A stretch of 64,000 nt of DNA from Nematostella vectensis (taxonomy: Eukaryota > Cnidaria > Anthozoa > Actiniaria > Edwardsiidae): NCBI RefSeq assembly GCF_932526225.1, contig NC_064036.1, forward strand, positions 7,199,519-7,263,518, read 5' to 3'. Below, one piece after another: positions 23,101 through 35,604 of this stretch. The notes beneath the pieces are model-generated. The model was not told where the DNA came from and ran no database searches. It saw only the letters and a program-made list of their open reading frames with translations. Position 1 is the first letter of the stretch, and each line of letters starts with the position of its first letter. A program made the translations under genes and the position numbers.

Positions 23101-24135
23101 ATTTCTCTTCGCTGATACGGACTTCCTGTGTTATTCGGAAAAGGCGGGAAAACATACGCGCGAGTCACTTCAGAGGCAAAAATTGAAATGTACATTTAAA
23201 TCACTTCTTTGGTGGTTTAGATCTTTCTCCGTTCGAGGTTGTTACTGGAGATAACCGCCTATGGGTCGCCCAGAGAGGCGAGGAGGGGAACGGAAACGGG
23301 CAGATGCGAAATCCAAGAAAACTGATGGATTATTGAAATCGAAGATAACCAAAGATGATGAATCGTTTCATGACGAACGGCGACCAGGAGAGGACGTCAA
23401 TGATAGTCTACCGACTAAAAATGCAATATCTTCAAGAGAATCGACTTAAATTTTGTTGAATTGTGACAGTTTTTAAAGACCTTCAGGTTGATAAGAGAAG
23501 TGAAGCGGAGGCTACAGGCGCTTCTTTAAAAGAGTCAGTCCAGTCTAGTGAAGAGTCTCGACTCTCCCGAATGACCTAGGGGGAGTCTACACCAGCTCTG
23601 ACAGAGGGCTTTTTCGTGCGTATCAACGCTTTGTCCCAAGTTGCTAGATACTGTCTTTTGGCACACCAAAAGGGAATTAGGGAGTCTTTATGACTCCCTA
23701 ATTATCAAACAAATCAGTCGTCTTTTGTACAGTATGGCTTTAATGCTGTGCTTTGTTAGTCAAACAACGACTGAAGTCAGCGTTTTGTATCTTGACTCGA
23801 ACGATTCAACACTACGATTGTGTTTTTTATCGCCAGAGCACGCGCATACGTTATTCAGCGCTGTCTGGATGGTGTACAGCAAAAAAGTGGATGGTATTTT
23901 TTGTGTCGTATTCTGTTAATTTGCTGACAACCTATCACATTTCAAGGAATTGTAGAGGAAAAGTGAGAAAGGTAAAGAACACAAACAATCGCCGCGTCAT
24001 CAAATTGCGATAAGAAACACGTAGGAGCTAAGCTGACCATGGAGAATAGGTCAAAGCTGCAAATGTAAGACGTTACCGACAGAGTTTTTCATTCGTGCAG
24101 TCTTAGTCTTAGTGAGACATTGCTCCGGGAGTCAC
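20115..24135. other. gene-poor stretch
   Basis: No supportable gene. It contains a (GT)n/G run (22910-22945), a possible minus-strand donor at about 20938-20943 without a partner exon, and a short + open frame (23261-23449) with no recognisable domain. Confidence 0.45.
21850..21893. mobile_element. fragment of the CAGGCGCGTAC MITE family
   Basis: Only one terminus is preserved: CCTGGGTACGCGCCTG at the right edge, preceded by a C-rich stretch like the full copies. Confidence 0.5.
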
Positions 24136-24139
24136 TGAC

Positions 24140-25680
24140 GACGTGCTTCGAACCATCTTATGTCTGCTGCACTGAAAAACGCCCCGGGACGCAAAACGAG
24201 CTAATCGAGATCATGGGCGCGCACATGATTGTAAGAAGTATACCCAGACGAGCTCGTAGAGTCACCCTTTTATTCAATCATGGCCCATGAAATTACCTCG
24301 CAAAACATCGAGCACCTCGCAATCTGCGCTCGATCGATTCGTTGATAAAGGCAATAATATCCGTAAAGAGTTTCTCACGGTTTTGACTAAAAAAAATCAC
24401 GGGGAAAAGATTGCCGAACGTATCTCATTATCTCGTATTTCTAAAGAAGCATGGTGTTCCTGTTGAATGACTTCGAGAACTGTCGTGGTACAAGCCAGAA
24501 TAAGGAAAGGGGCCCCTCTGGCAGCCTATATACACTGCATGCAACAGTCACTGTTTAAACCATCACTAAGTCAACATCTCTACCGCAGGTACGGAGTTGA
24601 CAGGCTCCAGGACTATTGTTGCAGGTACTTTCTGAGAAAGAGAAGCGAGGCGCTAGAGCACGCCATACGTCGCAACTTGTCTGATGCCACAAAGCGCAAG
24701 CCACTGTTAGATCTCTGTAAGACCCGCTGGGCAGAGCGCCACAGTGCCTACCAGCATTTAGCTACGAACGCATCATCGCTTAGAAATGATAGGATTCAAG
24801 CGTAACCTGGATAAATTTGGCCACGAATTCGCCGACTGGGACCCGGGTAACAGAAGTGATGCTCAACAAATTTTGCGCAGCATCGCGTTATTCGAGTTCA
24901 TTGTGGTCTTCATCACCATTAACCAGTACTTGTCGCACCTTTCTGGCATTACAGTCAAGCTCCAGGACCAACGACATCATTGAAGCGCACAACAAGAGAG
25001 CAAGTCCTTGCCCTCGAATGAGCGCGATGACATAGATGCAGGATTTGCGCTTATATATATACCAAGAGTGTCGCAATGGGCAAAAGGTTGGCGTTGAAGC
25101 TGAGATGCCTCGTATAGTGCCACGCCAACAGCATCGTAGTAATACCGAGTCGAGCACTCCGTGTGAGTATTTCTAGCGAAATATTGCCATTCTATTCTTG
25201 GACCATGTAGTCTCTAGTCTCGATATGCCCCATAAGCAAAGATCGCTTCTTCTTCGCCTGGTCACCAGTGTATTATGTAGCGAAGACGCCGTTGACATAG
25301 GTGAAGCTCTTAAAGTATATGCGTCTGATCTACCATCACCTGAGCTGGTTGAAATGGAGATCAAGCACTGAAGCCTTTTTGTCTCAACCACAGAAAACAA
25401 GCGACCAGTCACCCCTACCCAAGCTATAAAGCTGTGTGATGGCGACTTGTTCCCAAATTTCGAAGTCCTCCTGCAAATCGACTGCACAATACCCGTGACG
25501 TCCTGTGAATTCGATAGAAGTGCAAGTGCGTTACGAAAGCTTAACATTCTAAACCTCGCCTGGCGTCCCTCGCTCTGCTTTACATGCACTACGACACTTA
25601 GATAGATGAGGACAATGAAGTTGATCTTTATGCACGCTTTCACCCTCATCGTTTGGAACTAGACACCCTTCTTTGATTCT
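24140..25680 (+). pseudogene. hAT transposase fossil (P52rIPK/ZMYM-like)
   Basis: Broken open frames read in order like a hAT transposase: ELIEIMGAHMIV, EITSQNIEHLAICAR, FVDKGNNIR, then QARIRKGAPLAAYIHC, LLDLCKTRWAERHSAYQH, a segment with KFGHEFADWDPGNRS, FEFIVVF and YLSHLSGITVKLQ, then VEAEMPRIVPRQQHRSN, IPVTSCEFDRSASALRKL (the hAT dimerisation region) and a last helix. The order and the DLCKTRW and SASALR landmarks are those of the DUF4371/hAT family. Several frameshifts and stops (for example TAG near 25168 and TGA near 25370) and deletions make it inactive. No inverted repeats or target duplication were identified. The family call is recognition from memory of the type, not a search. Confidence 0.8.
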
Positions 25681-25983
25681 CGGTCTTTGAACAAGAGACG
25701 GAACGTATTTTTTTATTTGCTAAAAATTAGGTTACCTTAGTAGAGAAGCATTATCTGTACTGGCTTAGGATAATGAATGATGATAAAGTCTGTAGCAGAT
25801 CTATAGCTTGACTGGCTTACATCAGCTTGTTAAAATGCGCGCAATGTGGCGGGATAAATACTATCCATAATGATGAGGTGCACAGTGGAAACAACAAGCG
25901 TGGACCAAAGACAAGTATTCTGAACAAAAGCTTTGCTCTTGGCACTTATCCACTTGGCCTTACTCAAGCAGCACACCTTTTAA

Positions 25984-26226
25984 GCCGCATTGTCACCAGT
26001 TTACTTCCGGTCGATTACGTAACAATATCCGATGATTTTTAACGGAAAACGCGAAAAATATTTCAAATATTGAAAGCAGTGTGTTTATTGGAAGTTTGTT
26101 GAGGATCTGATTGATAAATTAGAGCGGATGGCCTGTTTAATATCTCGGATTTTAATAGATTCTTTTGTCTTTTAACGGTTGAGGTTTCCGTCTGACCTCC
26201 GGAAGTAAACTGGTGACAATGCGGCT
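25984..26226. mobile_element. TTAA-flanked MITE with 27-bp inverted repeats
   Basis: 25984-26010 (GCCGCATTGTCACCAGTTTA...) is the exact reverse complement of 26199-26225. TTAA lies immediately left (25980-25983) and one base outside the right arm (26227-26230), as expected for a Kolobok- or piggyBac-type target site. The interior has no coding capacity. Confidence 0.85.
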
Positions 26227-26230
26227 TTAA

Positions 26231-27545
26231 GCTCTTATGGGCTTGTCTGTCCTTACTCACAAGGGGTATGAAAATAAAAGAGTTGGAAAAGGAATAGAAA
26301 AGTATCCATGGATAGCTGTTCCACGTGGTTAGAAAAAGAAAAAGGTTAAGGGAGCAATCTCATATTACATGGGATGGCAAAATACAGGCCGAGATGTCAA
26401 GGGATGGCAGTAGGAGCTAGCACAAGAACAACGAAATAGATAAGTGTTGAAATAAGTACTGCAATCTGGAAATAGCCTGATAAACTTGTTCTCAGGAATT
26501 TGTTAAAGTGACGTAACACTCAAGCTTTATATCGTTAGCCAATGAAGAATTCATAAATCTAATTCGTTTTTTTTTTTCAAAAACGAAAATGAAAGCCTGA
26601 AAGGTAAAAGGAGGATTAAAAAATAAAAATGCAAGACCCCTGCTAAGTCGTGGATAATAAAATGGTAATTTGGGACAAAAGCCTGGTTTTGGTGCCTTTT
26701 AACCCATTATGTAGAGTATGAACCAAACAAATAATTATGTGGTTCTATTTATACATAGGGTATTTTGTTTTAGACAAGTGTAAACAATGGTACTATTGTC
26801 ATGTTGGAATAACTGCTTCAGGTAAGTCTAGGCTCTAGGTTGGTTTCCTGGGGACTACCAGTCGACCCCAGATACCACTGATGGAAAAGGGGTCCCTTAG
26901 CCCTCTTTGGGTGATTTTGCTTATAGACATTTAAAAAACTGATTCCTCCTCTTGGTAGACGGAGTTAAGTATAGAAATGTTATTCATGGAGACATTGGAA
27001 ACAATGCTACTGGTAGCGAAGTGCGGATAAATTCCGAAACTTAAATTATAAAAGCAAGAATGTGTGGGAGCTAATTCAGCAAGCATGCATGCAAGAAAAA
27101 TAAAAAAAAGAACTTGGTGCACAGCCAACAGTAGTAGGGGGAAATGGAAATGGCTTACCAGTGGCGTTTCGTAAGTGTGTTGACCACATAATATATCGTA
27201 AAAGTTGAACTGATAACGAACGGACTTTGAAGCGAAACCTTTCATTCAGATAGCTATTTATCGAATGTGGCCCGATTTATTATTGCCAATAAGGCAGGAA
27301 TGACGTTAAATAACAGTCTTAACAATCACCACCTTCAAAGAATTCAACTACGGCCGCCATGTGTGTTTTTGACATGGGTTGGAAAACCGCTGAAAATAAT
27401 TCGCAGGCTTTTTCCCTAAAACGTTTGTTTTGATTGAAAAAGAGTTGTGATGCTATTTGAAGAATTATGATTGGCTATGGGTTACACTTGAGTCGACGAT
27501 TAGTGACTAGTGACACAACCCCGCTAACCGCAAAAAGTCCTGAAT
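26231..27545. other. gene-free stretch
   Basis: No supportable exon. The sequence just before 27545 may hold further decayed N-terminal parts of the transposase that follows. Confidence 0.4.
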
Positions 27546-28852
27546 AGCTTCGCTATTCACGACTTAAAAAATTACAAGGCCGCATTCGAAGCAATGGTGC
27601 CGATCCATAGGGACCACTCCCTATGCAGCGATACTTGGTGTGGCTTCCACAGGAATCCCGAGTATCGACACATTGACCTTCCTAACGGTCAGAATTTGCA
27701 AGGGGAAACACAGATGAATTAATGTGTTAACAGTATCACTGCAACCAAGGCGTCTAAGACACGGTACTATGGATGGAGCTCATCTAATGACATACAAGCG
27801 GTTGCAGGCGTGCGTGGCTCAAGCAAATGAAGGTATATGATAGTATTGAGTGCTTGCGAATTCTTGCTTACGCATTAGCTCGGATGTTTTGTCTTGTACT
27901 CGTAATTTCTCTCTAACTTTTTTTCGGTAGCCCTAGCTATTGCTGGCAGGATGTGAATAGATAACAGGGGTGAGGAAGTGTTAAGGAAAAAGAACTGCGG
28001 TCAGAAACATAAAATGTTCGTACAGTTATTTCATGGCCGTGCCAATCTATCCCATAAAAAGTAATAGTCAAAAAACAGATGAGAAGTTGTGTTTTGCGTA
28101 ACAGTAAACTCACCAGTTCTATTTTCTTTTTAGGTGTGGGTTACGTTAGGAAGGTGATGAAAGAAATGGAAATAGGAAGTGAAGGTAACGTGCTGAAAAC
28201 ATACGTTGAAAGCTCACAAACAAAAACAAGCCATAAGATTTTGAAAGAATCCAAAGCATTCCGCGCCAGAAGACAAAACCTGACGAAAAAGCGGTGGTGC
28301 AAGACTAAACAAAAGGAGAGAGGCAAGGGCGTGGCGTACTCCTCTAGTATGGGGATCGACCTCGACACAATCTAGGCTGAAGTGTAGGAAGTCCAACGGG
28401 CGTCTCGCGTAAAAGAATGCCAGCATAAAAGGGGGAATGATGGACACGGTGATCTTCATAGACCCTGGACATCCTTTAAAACCACCTGTAGAGACCTGTC
28501 ATATGTGTACTTCGATACTAAGACTACAAGCAGGGGCAAAGACTGTGAGATCAGGAAGCTTGCTGCAACATCCTCGGGGTTTCCATCTTTCTCAAGACAC
28601 ATTGCGTCAACCCAGAATATCTCTCCGAGCGCCCGTATGGTAAATGGCTGAACCGTCACGTTCAATGAAAAAGGAAAAAAATGCTTGAAGAGAAAAGGGA
28701 AGTGCTGCCTTGTCTGTCAAAAGAAAACGCATTTGCTCGATTTCTGGAACAACTGGATAGCATTAAAGAAGGTGATGCATGCACGCTAAAGAAAAAGCAT
28801 CGGTTATTTTGGGAAATATATCGGAAAGTTCATAAAATACTGATCTTATGTT
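27546..28852 (+). pseudogene. Mutator-like transposase with DEDDh-exonuclease-like tail, broken
   Basis: The first exon reads KVLNSFAIHDLKNYKAAFEA, then DHSLCSDTWCGFHRNP and DLPNGQNLQGE, then after an apparent deletion ATKASKTRYYG and AQANEG. A phase-1 intron (27833-28133, donor GAAG|GTATAT, acceptor CTTTTTAG) joins ANEG to VGYVRKVMKEMEI. The second exon continues through a basic segment, YSSSMGIDLD, and an exonuclease-like motif YVYFDTKTTSRGKDCEI...LAATSSG...FSRHI, then LPCLSKENAFARFLEQLDSI. The order matches Mutator-like transposase proteins of invertebrates followed by a DnaQ/TREX-like fold. Lesions: TAA near 27720, a frameshift near 27810, TAG at about 28373 and 28385, TGA near 28646, and a frameshift in the A run near 28676. 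Lysine replaces the expected Glu of the DxE motif. Non-functional. Confidence 0.7.
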
Positions 28853-28859
28853 AAATAAC

Positions 28860-30299
28860 TTAAAATTGGTTACCAATAAATAAAATAAAAAAGTAGCACA
28901 TCAAATACGGATGATTGAACAAGTGTGTCTTCGCATCCTTCGGAGAGAAATCAAACGTAAATACGACTCCATTTTTGCTAAACATTACCGAACTTTAGGA
29001 ATACCTTCTTCCGCGATGTCCCACGGACGAAATCTTTACTTTTGGATACATCGGGAAGAAAAATAAGCGTTTCTCTATTCGAAATGAAGAACAACTCACA
29101 GAAGCAATTTAATTGGAAAATTAAGCGTTTAATAATTTACCCCTAACGTTTTAGGTTGATCCCTGCACGACTAAAACATTGAGCAAGAAAAGACAAGGTT
29201 TGTAATGATAATTTATCGATTTGCGATAACAAAGTTTTTGATATATATTTTTATTCAGCAACATTGTATTTATTTATTTAATAAGCTAAAGAAAAAGATG
29301 ATGAAGAAAAGTTATTTGATAACAAGAGTAAAATTCTGTCGGTAAGAAACACATAGCAAAGAATACAGTGAAAACCCCGTGAGAAAAACCAAGAGGAGGA
29401 TGACGAATGGTAACAAGAGAAAAATCCTACCAAACAAACAAGGCACAGCAATTCACTAGTGGCATTCATTGACCTTATCACAATCGTTTTATTTTATAGT
29501 TTTGACTGTTGCTTTGTTCAGGGAAGAAACAGTCGAGACAAATAAATTCCAATGGTCTACCCATTCCTTGTCTCTTATCTGATCCACACGACACAAGATC
29601 ACATGAGCTGTTGTCTGAAGAAGGGTATTTTTATCATTATAACGTAATAGATTTTTTAATTTTTTTATTACAACTATTATCGTTTTTTGTCTCTGTTATA
29701 TAAGGTAGAGGTATAAATATCAACTTTGACATGTGAGAATTACTTTAAGAAGAAAGCTCGAAGCGGCATGAGATAATTATTTAAAGAAAAACAAGCTCGT
29801 TAAATTCAAGCCTTGAACAAATAAGAAACCTTATAGCTGGCATATTTTAATCAAAATGTGTGGCATGTGCTGAAAAACCATCTGCGATGCTAGATGAAGA
29901 CGAAAAACAAAGGACGGAAACTACCTCACTAGATATTTGAGAGAGCGTATCTGGCCAAGGCCAGTAGTTACCTTCGATGTTCAATTGAATCCTATGGCTT
30001 GCTCTAAACTCTTATCTGCTTGGGTGTTTTCTATATATATTTAAATATTTGTTTAAAGGCCCACAATACAATCAGCATTTCCACAGTAGACAACCAGCAT
30101 TTCCTTTTTACATATTGGCTGTACAACTTATTGTTATTGGGTGAGCTTCTGTGTCACCCGATCTTAGATAACTTAACAGATACCAGGACACCACCCTATG
30201 AGTAGCATTGTGATCATGAGCCTTGAAGAGCAGCTAAAAGGATAAAAACAGGTAGCGAACGAAGAAAAGACGTGCAGAGGAAAAAAATTTGTTCTGAAA
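28860..30299. other. gene-free stretch
   Basis: AT-rich, with no credible exon on either strand. Confidence 0.45.
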
Positions 30300-30423
30300 T
30301 TGTACTAGCTCGTGGTGCCCATAACCAAATATGGCGCGACGAGCCTAGTAGGCATAACGTACGCGAGAGATTTCCATTTTGTTTAGTTTGCTCTTTTAAT
30401 TTGTTGCGTCTTTGTATTTAATC

Positions 30424-31215
30424 ATGTCGAGAAAGTCATCAAAAAAGGCAGCGAAGAACCGAACTGATTCTTTATCTCCCGGTCCGACTACCATCGTCGA
30501 GGACGAGGAATTCGTTACAATGGCGGCCGTAAAAAATCTTCTGGCCGTCCAGGAATCCATGATGAGATCCGTATTTGAATCAATGGTATCGCAGATAAGT
30601 AGCCGGGTCGATGACCTGGTAGAGAAGGTTTCGGGCCTAAAGGCAAGCCTTGAGTTCACTCAGAGTGAGGTTGAACGCTTTGGGCCTATCAACAAGAAAG
30701 TTAAAGAGACTGACAGCGAGGTTGTTAAAGTAAAGGACGCTCTCGAGTATCTCGAGAACCAGTCGAGACGTAATAATATACGTGTGTCCGGAATACCCGA
30801 AAGTCCAGGAGAGTCGTGGGCCGATTCAGAAGCTAAAGTGAAAGAGGCGATCCAGACGAAGCTTGGTTTGGAGATTGAGATCGAAAGTGCCCACCGCGTA
30901 GAAAGGAAAAAGGCAAAGGGCAGATCCTTGACGCAGTCGGAGAAAGAGAGGCCGAGGACGATTGTCTGTAAACTCAAGGACTGGAAGACGAAGGAGGCGG
31001 TTGTGAGAAAGGCCAGGATTGACAAGCCGGCGGGTCTCTACGTTGCAGAAGATCTTGCAAGGGCTACACTTCTTAAGAGGGAAGCTAAAATCGAAGAGAT
31101 GAGGAAGGCGAGAGCTGAAGGGAAGAGGGCTTACTTCATACTAGATCGCCTAATTATTAGAGATCAGAAACAGGATGCAGCCGAAGGTAACATCCAGGCA
31201 GCCGGCAGCGGATAG
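30424..31215 (+). CDS. LINE ORF1 protein (L1 ORF1-like), intact
   Basis: A 263-residue open frame from the ATG at 30424 (MSRKSSKKAAK). A basic N terminus is followed by a coiled-coil-like region (about residues 45-115, with heptad-like Leu/Val spacing), then NNIRVSGIPE, which matches the start of the RNA-recognition fold of L1 ORF1-type proteins, and a basic C-terminal domain with ERPRTIVCKLKDWKTKEAVV. Such proteins bind the LINE RNA and act as nucleic-acid chaperones in the retrotransposition particle. An in-frame ATG 12 bases upstream is less likely. The stop lies inside the start of ORF2, giving an overlap of about 40 bases. Confidence 0.85.
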   Translation: MSRKSSKKAAKNRTDSLSPGPTTIVEDEEFVTMAAVKNLLAVQESMMRSVFESMVSQISSRVDDLVEKVSGLKASLEFTQSEVERFGPINKKVKETDSEVVKVKDALEYLENQSRRNNIRVSGIPESPGESWADSEAKVKEAIQTKLGLEIEIESAHRVERKKAKGRSLTQSEKERPRTIVCKLKDWKTKEAVVRKARIDKPAGLYVAEDLARATLLKREAKIEEMRKARAEGKRAYFILDRLIIRDQKQDAAEGNIQAAGSG

Positions 31216-34200
31216 TGTGATAAGTAATCTGAATATTCCTTTAGCTAACGTTTTGCCTTTTTGTCATTTATCGGATGAAGATTTTCAATCAGCGCTTTTT
31301 GAACAGCAAAATGGCGTAATTAGATTCGATCATTATCGATTAGAAAATCTTAAATTCAACCCCTTACTTTCTGAAACAAACAAGCAACTTAGCTTATGCG
31401 TTAATAATGATCCCGATGCAAATTTCCTGTTCGTCGTTTTCATGTGACTACTACATTGAGGATCAATTTAACGAATTAGTGAATAGTAAAACGGAAAAGG
31501 GGTTGTCTATTTTACATTTGAATACCCGAAGTTTGTCCGGTAATTTTGATAAGGTAACCAATTTACTGTCAACACTGAATTTAACTTTCTCAATGATAGG
31601 AATTAGTGAGACTTGGCTAAAAAATGTTTGTCATTCTTGTGACATTCCAGGCTACAATTATGTTCATGAACCACGCAAAGGCAGAACTGGGGGAGGTGTT
31701 GGCTTGTATCTAAAACAGGAATTCGAGTTTAAATGCCGCCCGGAAATATGCTTTTCTGATACCTGCGCGGAATCCTTATTTGTTGAAATAACTCGTCAAA
31801 AGGAAAGAAACATTGTTGTTGGCGTTGTCTATAGACCGCCAGAAAAAGACGTACAAGAATTTTGTGATGAACTAGATCAAATTCTTTTAGCCATCTCTAA
31901 AAATAACAAGTTGTGTATATTAATGGCCGATTGGAATTTGGACCTAATGAAGCATGATACCCATCGTTTAACTGCTGAATTTTTGGACATAATGTATTCT
32001 AAAATGTTTTTTCCTTTGATAACGCGCCCAACAAGAATAACTTCTCATACCGCTACACTTCTTGACAATATCTTCATTAACGACCACGATAGTTTCAGTT
32101 AAAGCGGGGTATTGTTTTCGGATGTATCTGATCACTTACCAGTTTTTACTTTACTTTCAGAAAATATTAATGTTGTTGATCACAAACAATGGACATTTTA
32201 TAGAGAAAAATCCGCCACCAGCAAGGCGAAATTTAGATCTGAACTAGAAATGCACAGTTGGGATCATATCCCTGATGATGATCCTTGTAGTGCTTATAGC
32301 AATTTCTTAGATACGTTTACGACGATTTATAACAATTGTTTTCCATTAAAAAAAGTAAAAACAAAGAAAAGCATTACAAGGAAGCCTTGGTTAACTAAAG
32401 GTCTCCTGAGGTCAATCAAGAAAAAAAATAACTTATATAGACAATTCTTATGCTCTCCAACATTACGTCACGAACATCAATATAAGAAGTTTAGAAATAA
32501 GCTTAATCACATACTTAAAATAGCAAAGCGTGATTATTATGACAAAAAACTATCCGAATACAAATCCGACGTTAAAAAAACGTGGAGAATTCTTAATGAA
32601 GTTATTAATCGTCGTCAAAGTAATTCACGTTTGCCTTCTACATTTAAGGTTGCCGGCCGTGAAGTCAGCGATCCGATGGAGATTGCAAATGGTTTTTGTG
32701 ATTATTTCACAAATCTTGGTCCCTCTTTAGCGGAGAAAGTACCATCTTCTGATAAATGTTTCTCTAGTTTTCTGAACAATGATATTCTTAATTCAATATT
32801 TTTTTCTGATACTGATAACCAAGAAATCATTGAGATCTGCTCAAGCCTTCGTCCTGGCACAGCTGCTGGGTTTGATAATATTCACATGGATATTATAAAG
32901 CCAAATATTGATATCATTTCCAAACCAATAGCTGATATTATCAATTTATCTACTCGGTCTGGCATAGTCCCAAAGAAGTTAAAAGTGGCACGCGTTTTAC
33001 CACTGTTTAAGACTGGTGATCAGGCTTTTTATGCAAACTATAGACCTGTGTCCGTCTTACCAGATTTTCGAAATTTTTTCGAGAAAGTTGTATAAAAACG
33101 CTTATATAATTTCCTGATTAAATATGATATTCTATCAAATAACCAATATGGTTTTAGAAAGAACCATTCGACAGCTCTTGCACTTCTTCATTTATACGAT
33201 ACTCTATCTAGTGCTATTGATTATAAAAAATATACTTTAGGCGTTTTTATTGATCTGTCAATAGCGTTTGACACGGTCAATCATGGCATTTTACTAGCGA
33301 AATTGCATAACTATGGAATACGTGGAACTCCTCTCAAATGGTTTGAAAGTTATCTTTCAGATAGAGAGCAGTTTGTAAATTTTAATGGCGTTTCTTCTTG
33401 TCGTAAATTAGTGAAGTGCGGTGTCCCACAAGGCAGCGTGCTCGGGCCGCTTCTCTTTCTGATTTATATCAATGATATATGTAGCGTTTCAACCGCCTTA
33501 GACATACTTTTATTTGCTGATGATACAAGTATATTTTTCTCCCATAAAAACTTAGACTCATTAAGTCTCACAATCAATAATGAACTTACCAAATTAACAG
33601 ATTGGTTTTGTGCAAACAAGTTATCTATAAATATAAAAAAATCAAACTATATTATCTTTAGGCCACGGCAAAAAAGGCAAAACATTGATATAAAGGTCAC
33701 CTTAGGTGATCAGAATATAAAGCGAGTCAAAGAAACAGTATTTTAGGTGTTATTCTTGACGAACATTTGACATGGTTACCACATATTACCAATGTCGCGC
33801 GTAAGGTTTCAAAAGCTGTAGGAATTATGTATAAAGCAAGTTTTTGCCTTTCAAAGCAATCACTATTGACGTTGTATTATTCTTTGTTATATCCATACTT
33901 GCAATACTGTGTTAGTGTTTGGGGATCCACTTATCCATCTAATTTAAATCGTATTCTTATGCTCCAAAAACGAGCAATACGTATAATTGTTGGAGCATCC
34001 TATGGTGCACACACTGATCCGATATATAGGAATCTAAACATATTGAAATTCAATTATTTATTTTTATTTCAAATAGGTAAGTTAATGTATCAATTTAAAA
34101 ATAGGTTACTTCCCCAAACATTTAACAGGATATTTCAATTGAACTCTCAAATTCACGATTATTACACGAGAAGCTCCAACTTGTTTCATATTTCAAAGTT

Positions 34201-34336
34201 TAGAACAAATATACATAAGTTTGCGTTAAGACATCAGGGACCTAAATATTTCAATTCATTGTCTTCTGATATTCAGTCTGCCAAAACGCTTAACTCTTTT
34301 TGTAATAAGTTAAAGACTTCTCTTATTAACTCTTAA
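31175..34336 (+). pseudogene. LINE ORF2 (endonuclease + reverse transcriptase), damaged
   Basis: ORF2 probably starts at the ATG at 31175. An apurinic-like endonuclease follows, with ILHLNTRSLSGN, GISETWL, GGGVGLYL, VVYRPP, LMADWNLDL and the SDHLPVF end. The reverse transcriptase shows LFKTGDQAFYANYRPVSVLP, FIDLSIAFDTVNHGILL, KCGVPQGSVLGPLLFLIYIN and the catalytic FADDTS (YxDD equivalent), then a C-terminal thumb region with YCVSVWGSTYPSNLNRI. Lesions: a frameshift near 31425-31440, nonsense TAA at 32100-32102 and 33093-33095 (same frame on both sides), and a one-base deletion near 33743. Catalytic motifs are present but the frame is broken, so it could not act without complementation. Confidence 0.88.
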
Positions 34337-34610
34337 TTTTTTTTCTTTCTCGATTTGTGTTTGTGTGTGTGTGTGTTTTATATAAGTATGAAAAAAAATA
34401 TGAAAGCTCTCCTACCAAATATTTATATGATTAATCTGAATGTCCGAACTATCAAATATGTATTTTCTGTTAAGATTTAGGAGGTCCGTCTCGTATAAGC
34501 CTTGCGGTTTCTTACGGTCCTCCTTGTCACACTATGTAAATTATTATAATTATCTTTATTTAAAAATATGTATTAAGTGACAAAACAATAAACTGAAACT
34601 GAAACTGAAT

Positions 34611-35604
34611 CTTCGGATGGTCGGATCTATCATCTGTAAACTTTTTGTGGGCTTTCTGTGCTTTCGCAACACAGCAATCCTTAGATCATCTGCTAATTTC
34701 CGGTGTTCAATGTCCGGTTAAAGTGGTATAAAAGGGCTTTGTTATCAAACTGTGACTGCTACAGTCAAAACATATTTAAGGTTATTAGGGATATAATCTA
34801 ATTCAAGATATTCATTTGCAAACAAAACAAGTAAAATGCTAGCAAAGCTTTTCATTCTCGATGTTTTAGTACTTTCTGATTTGCATCTCTAGGTATTTTG
34901 CATTGTTTGAATTTGTGTTGAAAGAGCGAGAAGCCAAAACTGTGACATTTAAGAGAACTTTAAGAGAAACACAAGGGAAAAGCACCTTCTGTTAGCAGGG
35001 TCACTGTTTGCATGGTAATAAGAGAAAGCCTCTGTTCGCGGCAAAAAGGAGAGGATAGATTTTCACAAATAATTTTTCCACAACTCCTGTAAGCATTCAC
35101 ATTCTTATGTATACTCTCAGCATCTTTGATGTGTTGATACTTGATACTTTGTTGAGCATCCTGTGTATGTTTTACACATAATAAAATAACTATTAAAACA
35201 CATTTGCATTCACAAGTTGGCTAACAGAGCCTTTGATTAGTCTCTTCCCTTCTAAAATATTAAAAGCTGCTGGAGTCTTTTATGGTAGCAAAACATGGTG
35301 CTGTTTTCTGCCTTTTAATACTTTGCTGATCTACTTGCTCACAAAAGGTTTGGATTGATTTCAGAATTGTTTTTTCAAATTCCATGCTGTTGCCTGTTCC
35401 CAGGCAATTTACTGACGAACAAATGGGCCTTAAGATAAAAGAATGCAATGTTTAGCTTTTTAAAGCGCAAACATTCTCTATTCTTAGAGTCAGTAAGAAG
35501 CTGATTATTTTTTAGGTAAGGTGATATTGACCTAATATGGGAAACTTTAGGTTTTACAGCAGAGTCTTGGGTTTCACAGCAATAAGTCAATGACTATTTG
35601 ACAT
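34611..35604. other. gene-free stretch
   Basis: No supportable exon; ordinary AT-rich intergenic sequence. Confidence 0.45.

Larger units (their letters stand above)
30300..34610 (+). mobile_element. CR1/L2-like non-LTR retrotransposon, near full length
   Basis: ORF1 and ORF2 are followed by a 3' region ending in AATAAACTGAAACTGAAACTGAAT, a short tandem terminus typical of CR1/L2-type LINEs rather than a poly(A) tail. The 5' edge is approximate; about 120 bases of leader precede ORF1. No target duplication was seen. ORF2 has only four obvious lesions, so the copy is fairly young. Confidence 0.9.

Noticed and set aside
30396-31025. Minus-strand ORFs opposite LINE ORF1
   Set aside because: Shadows of the LINE ORF1 coding frame.
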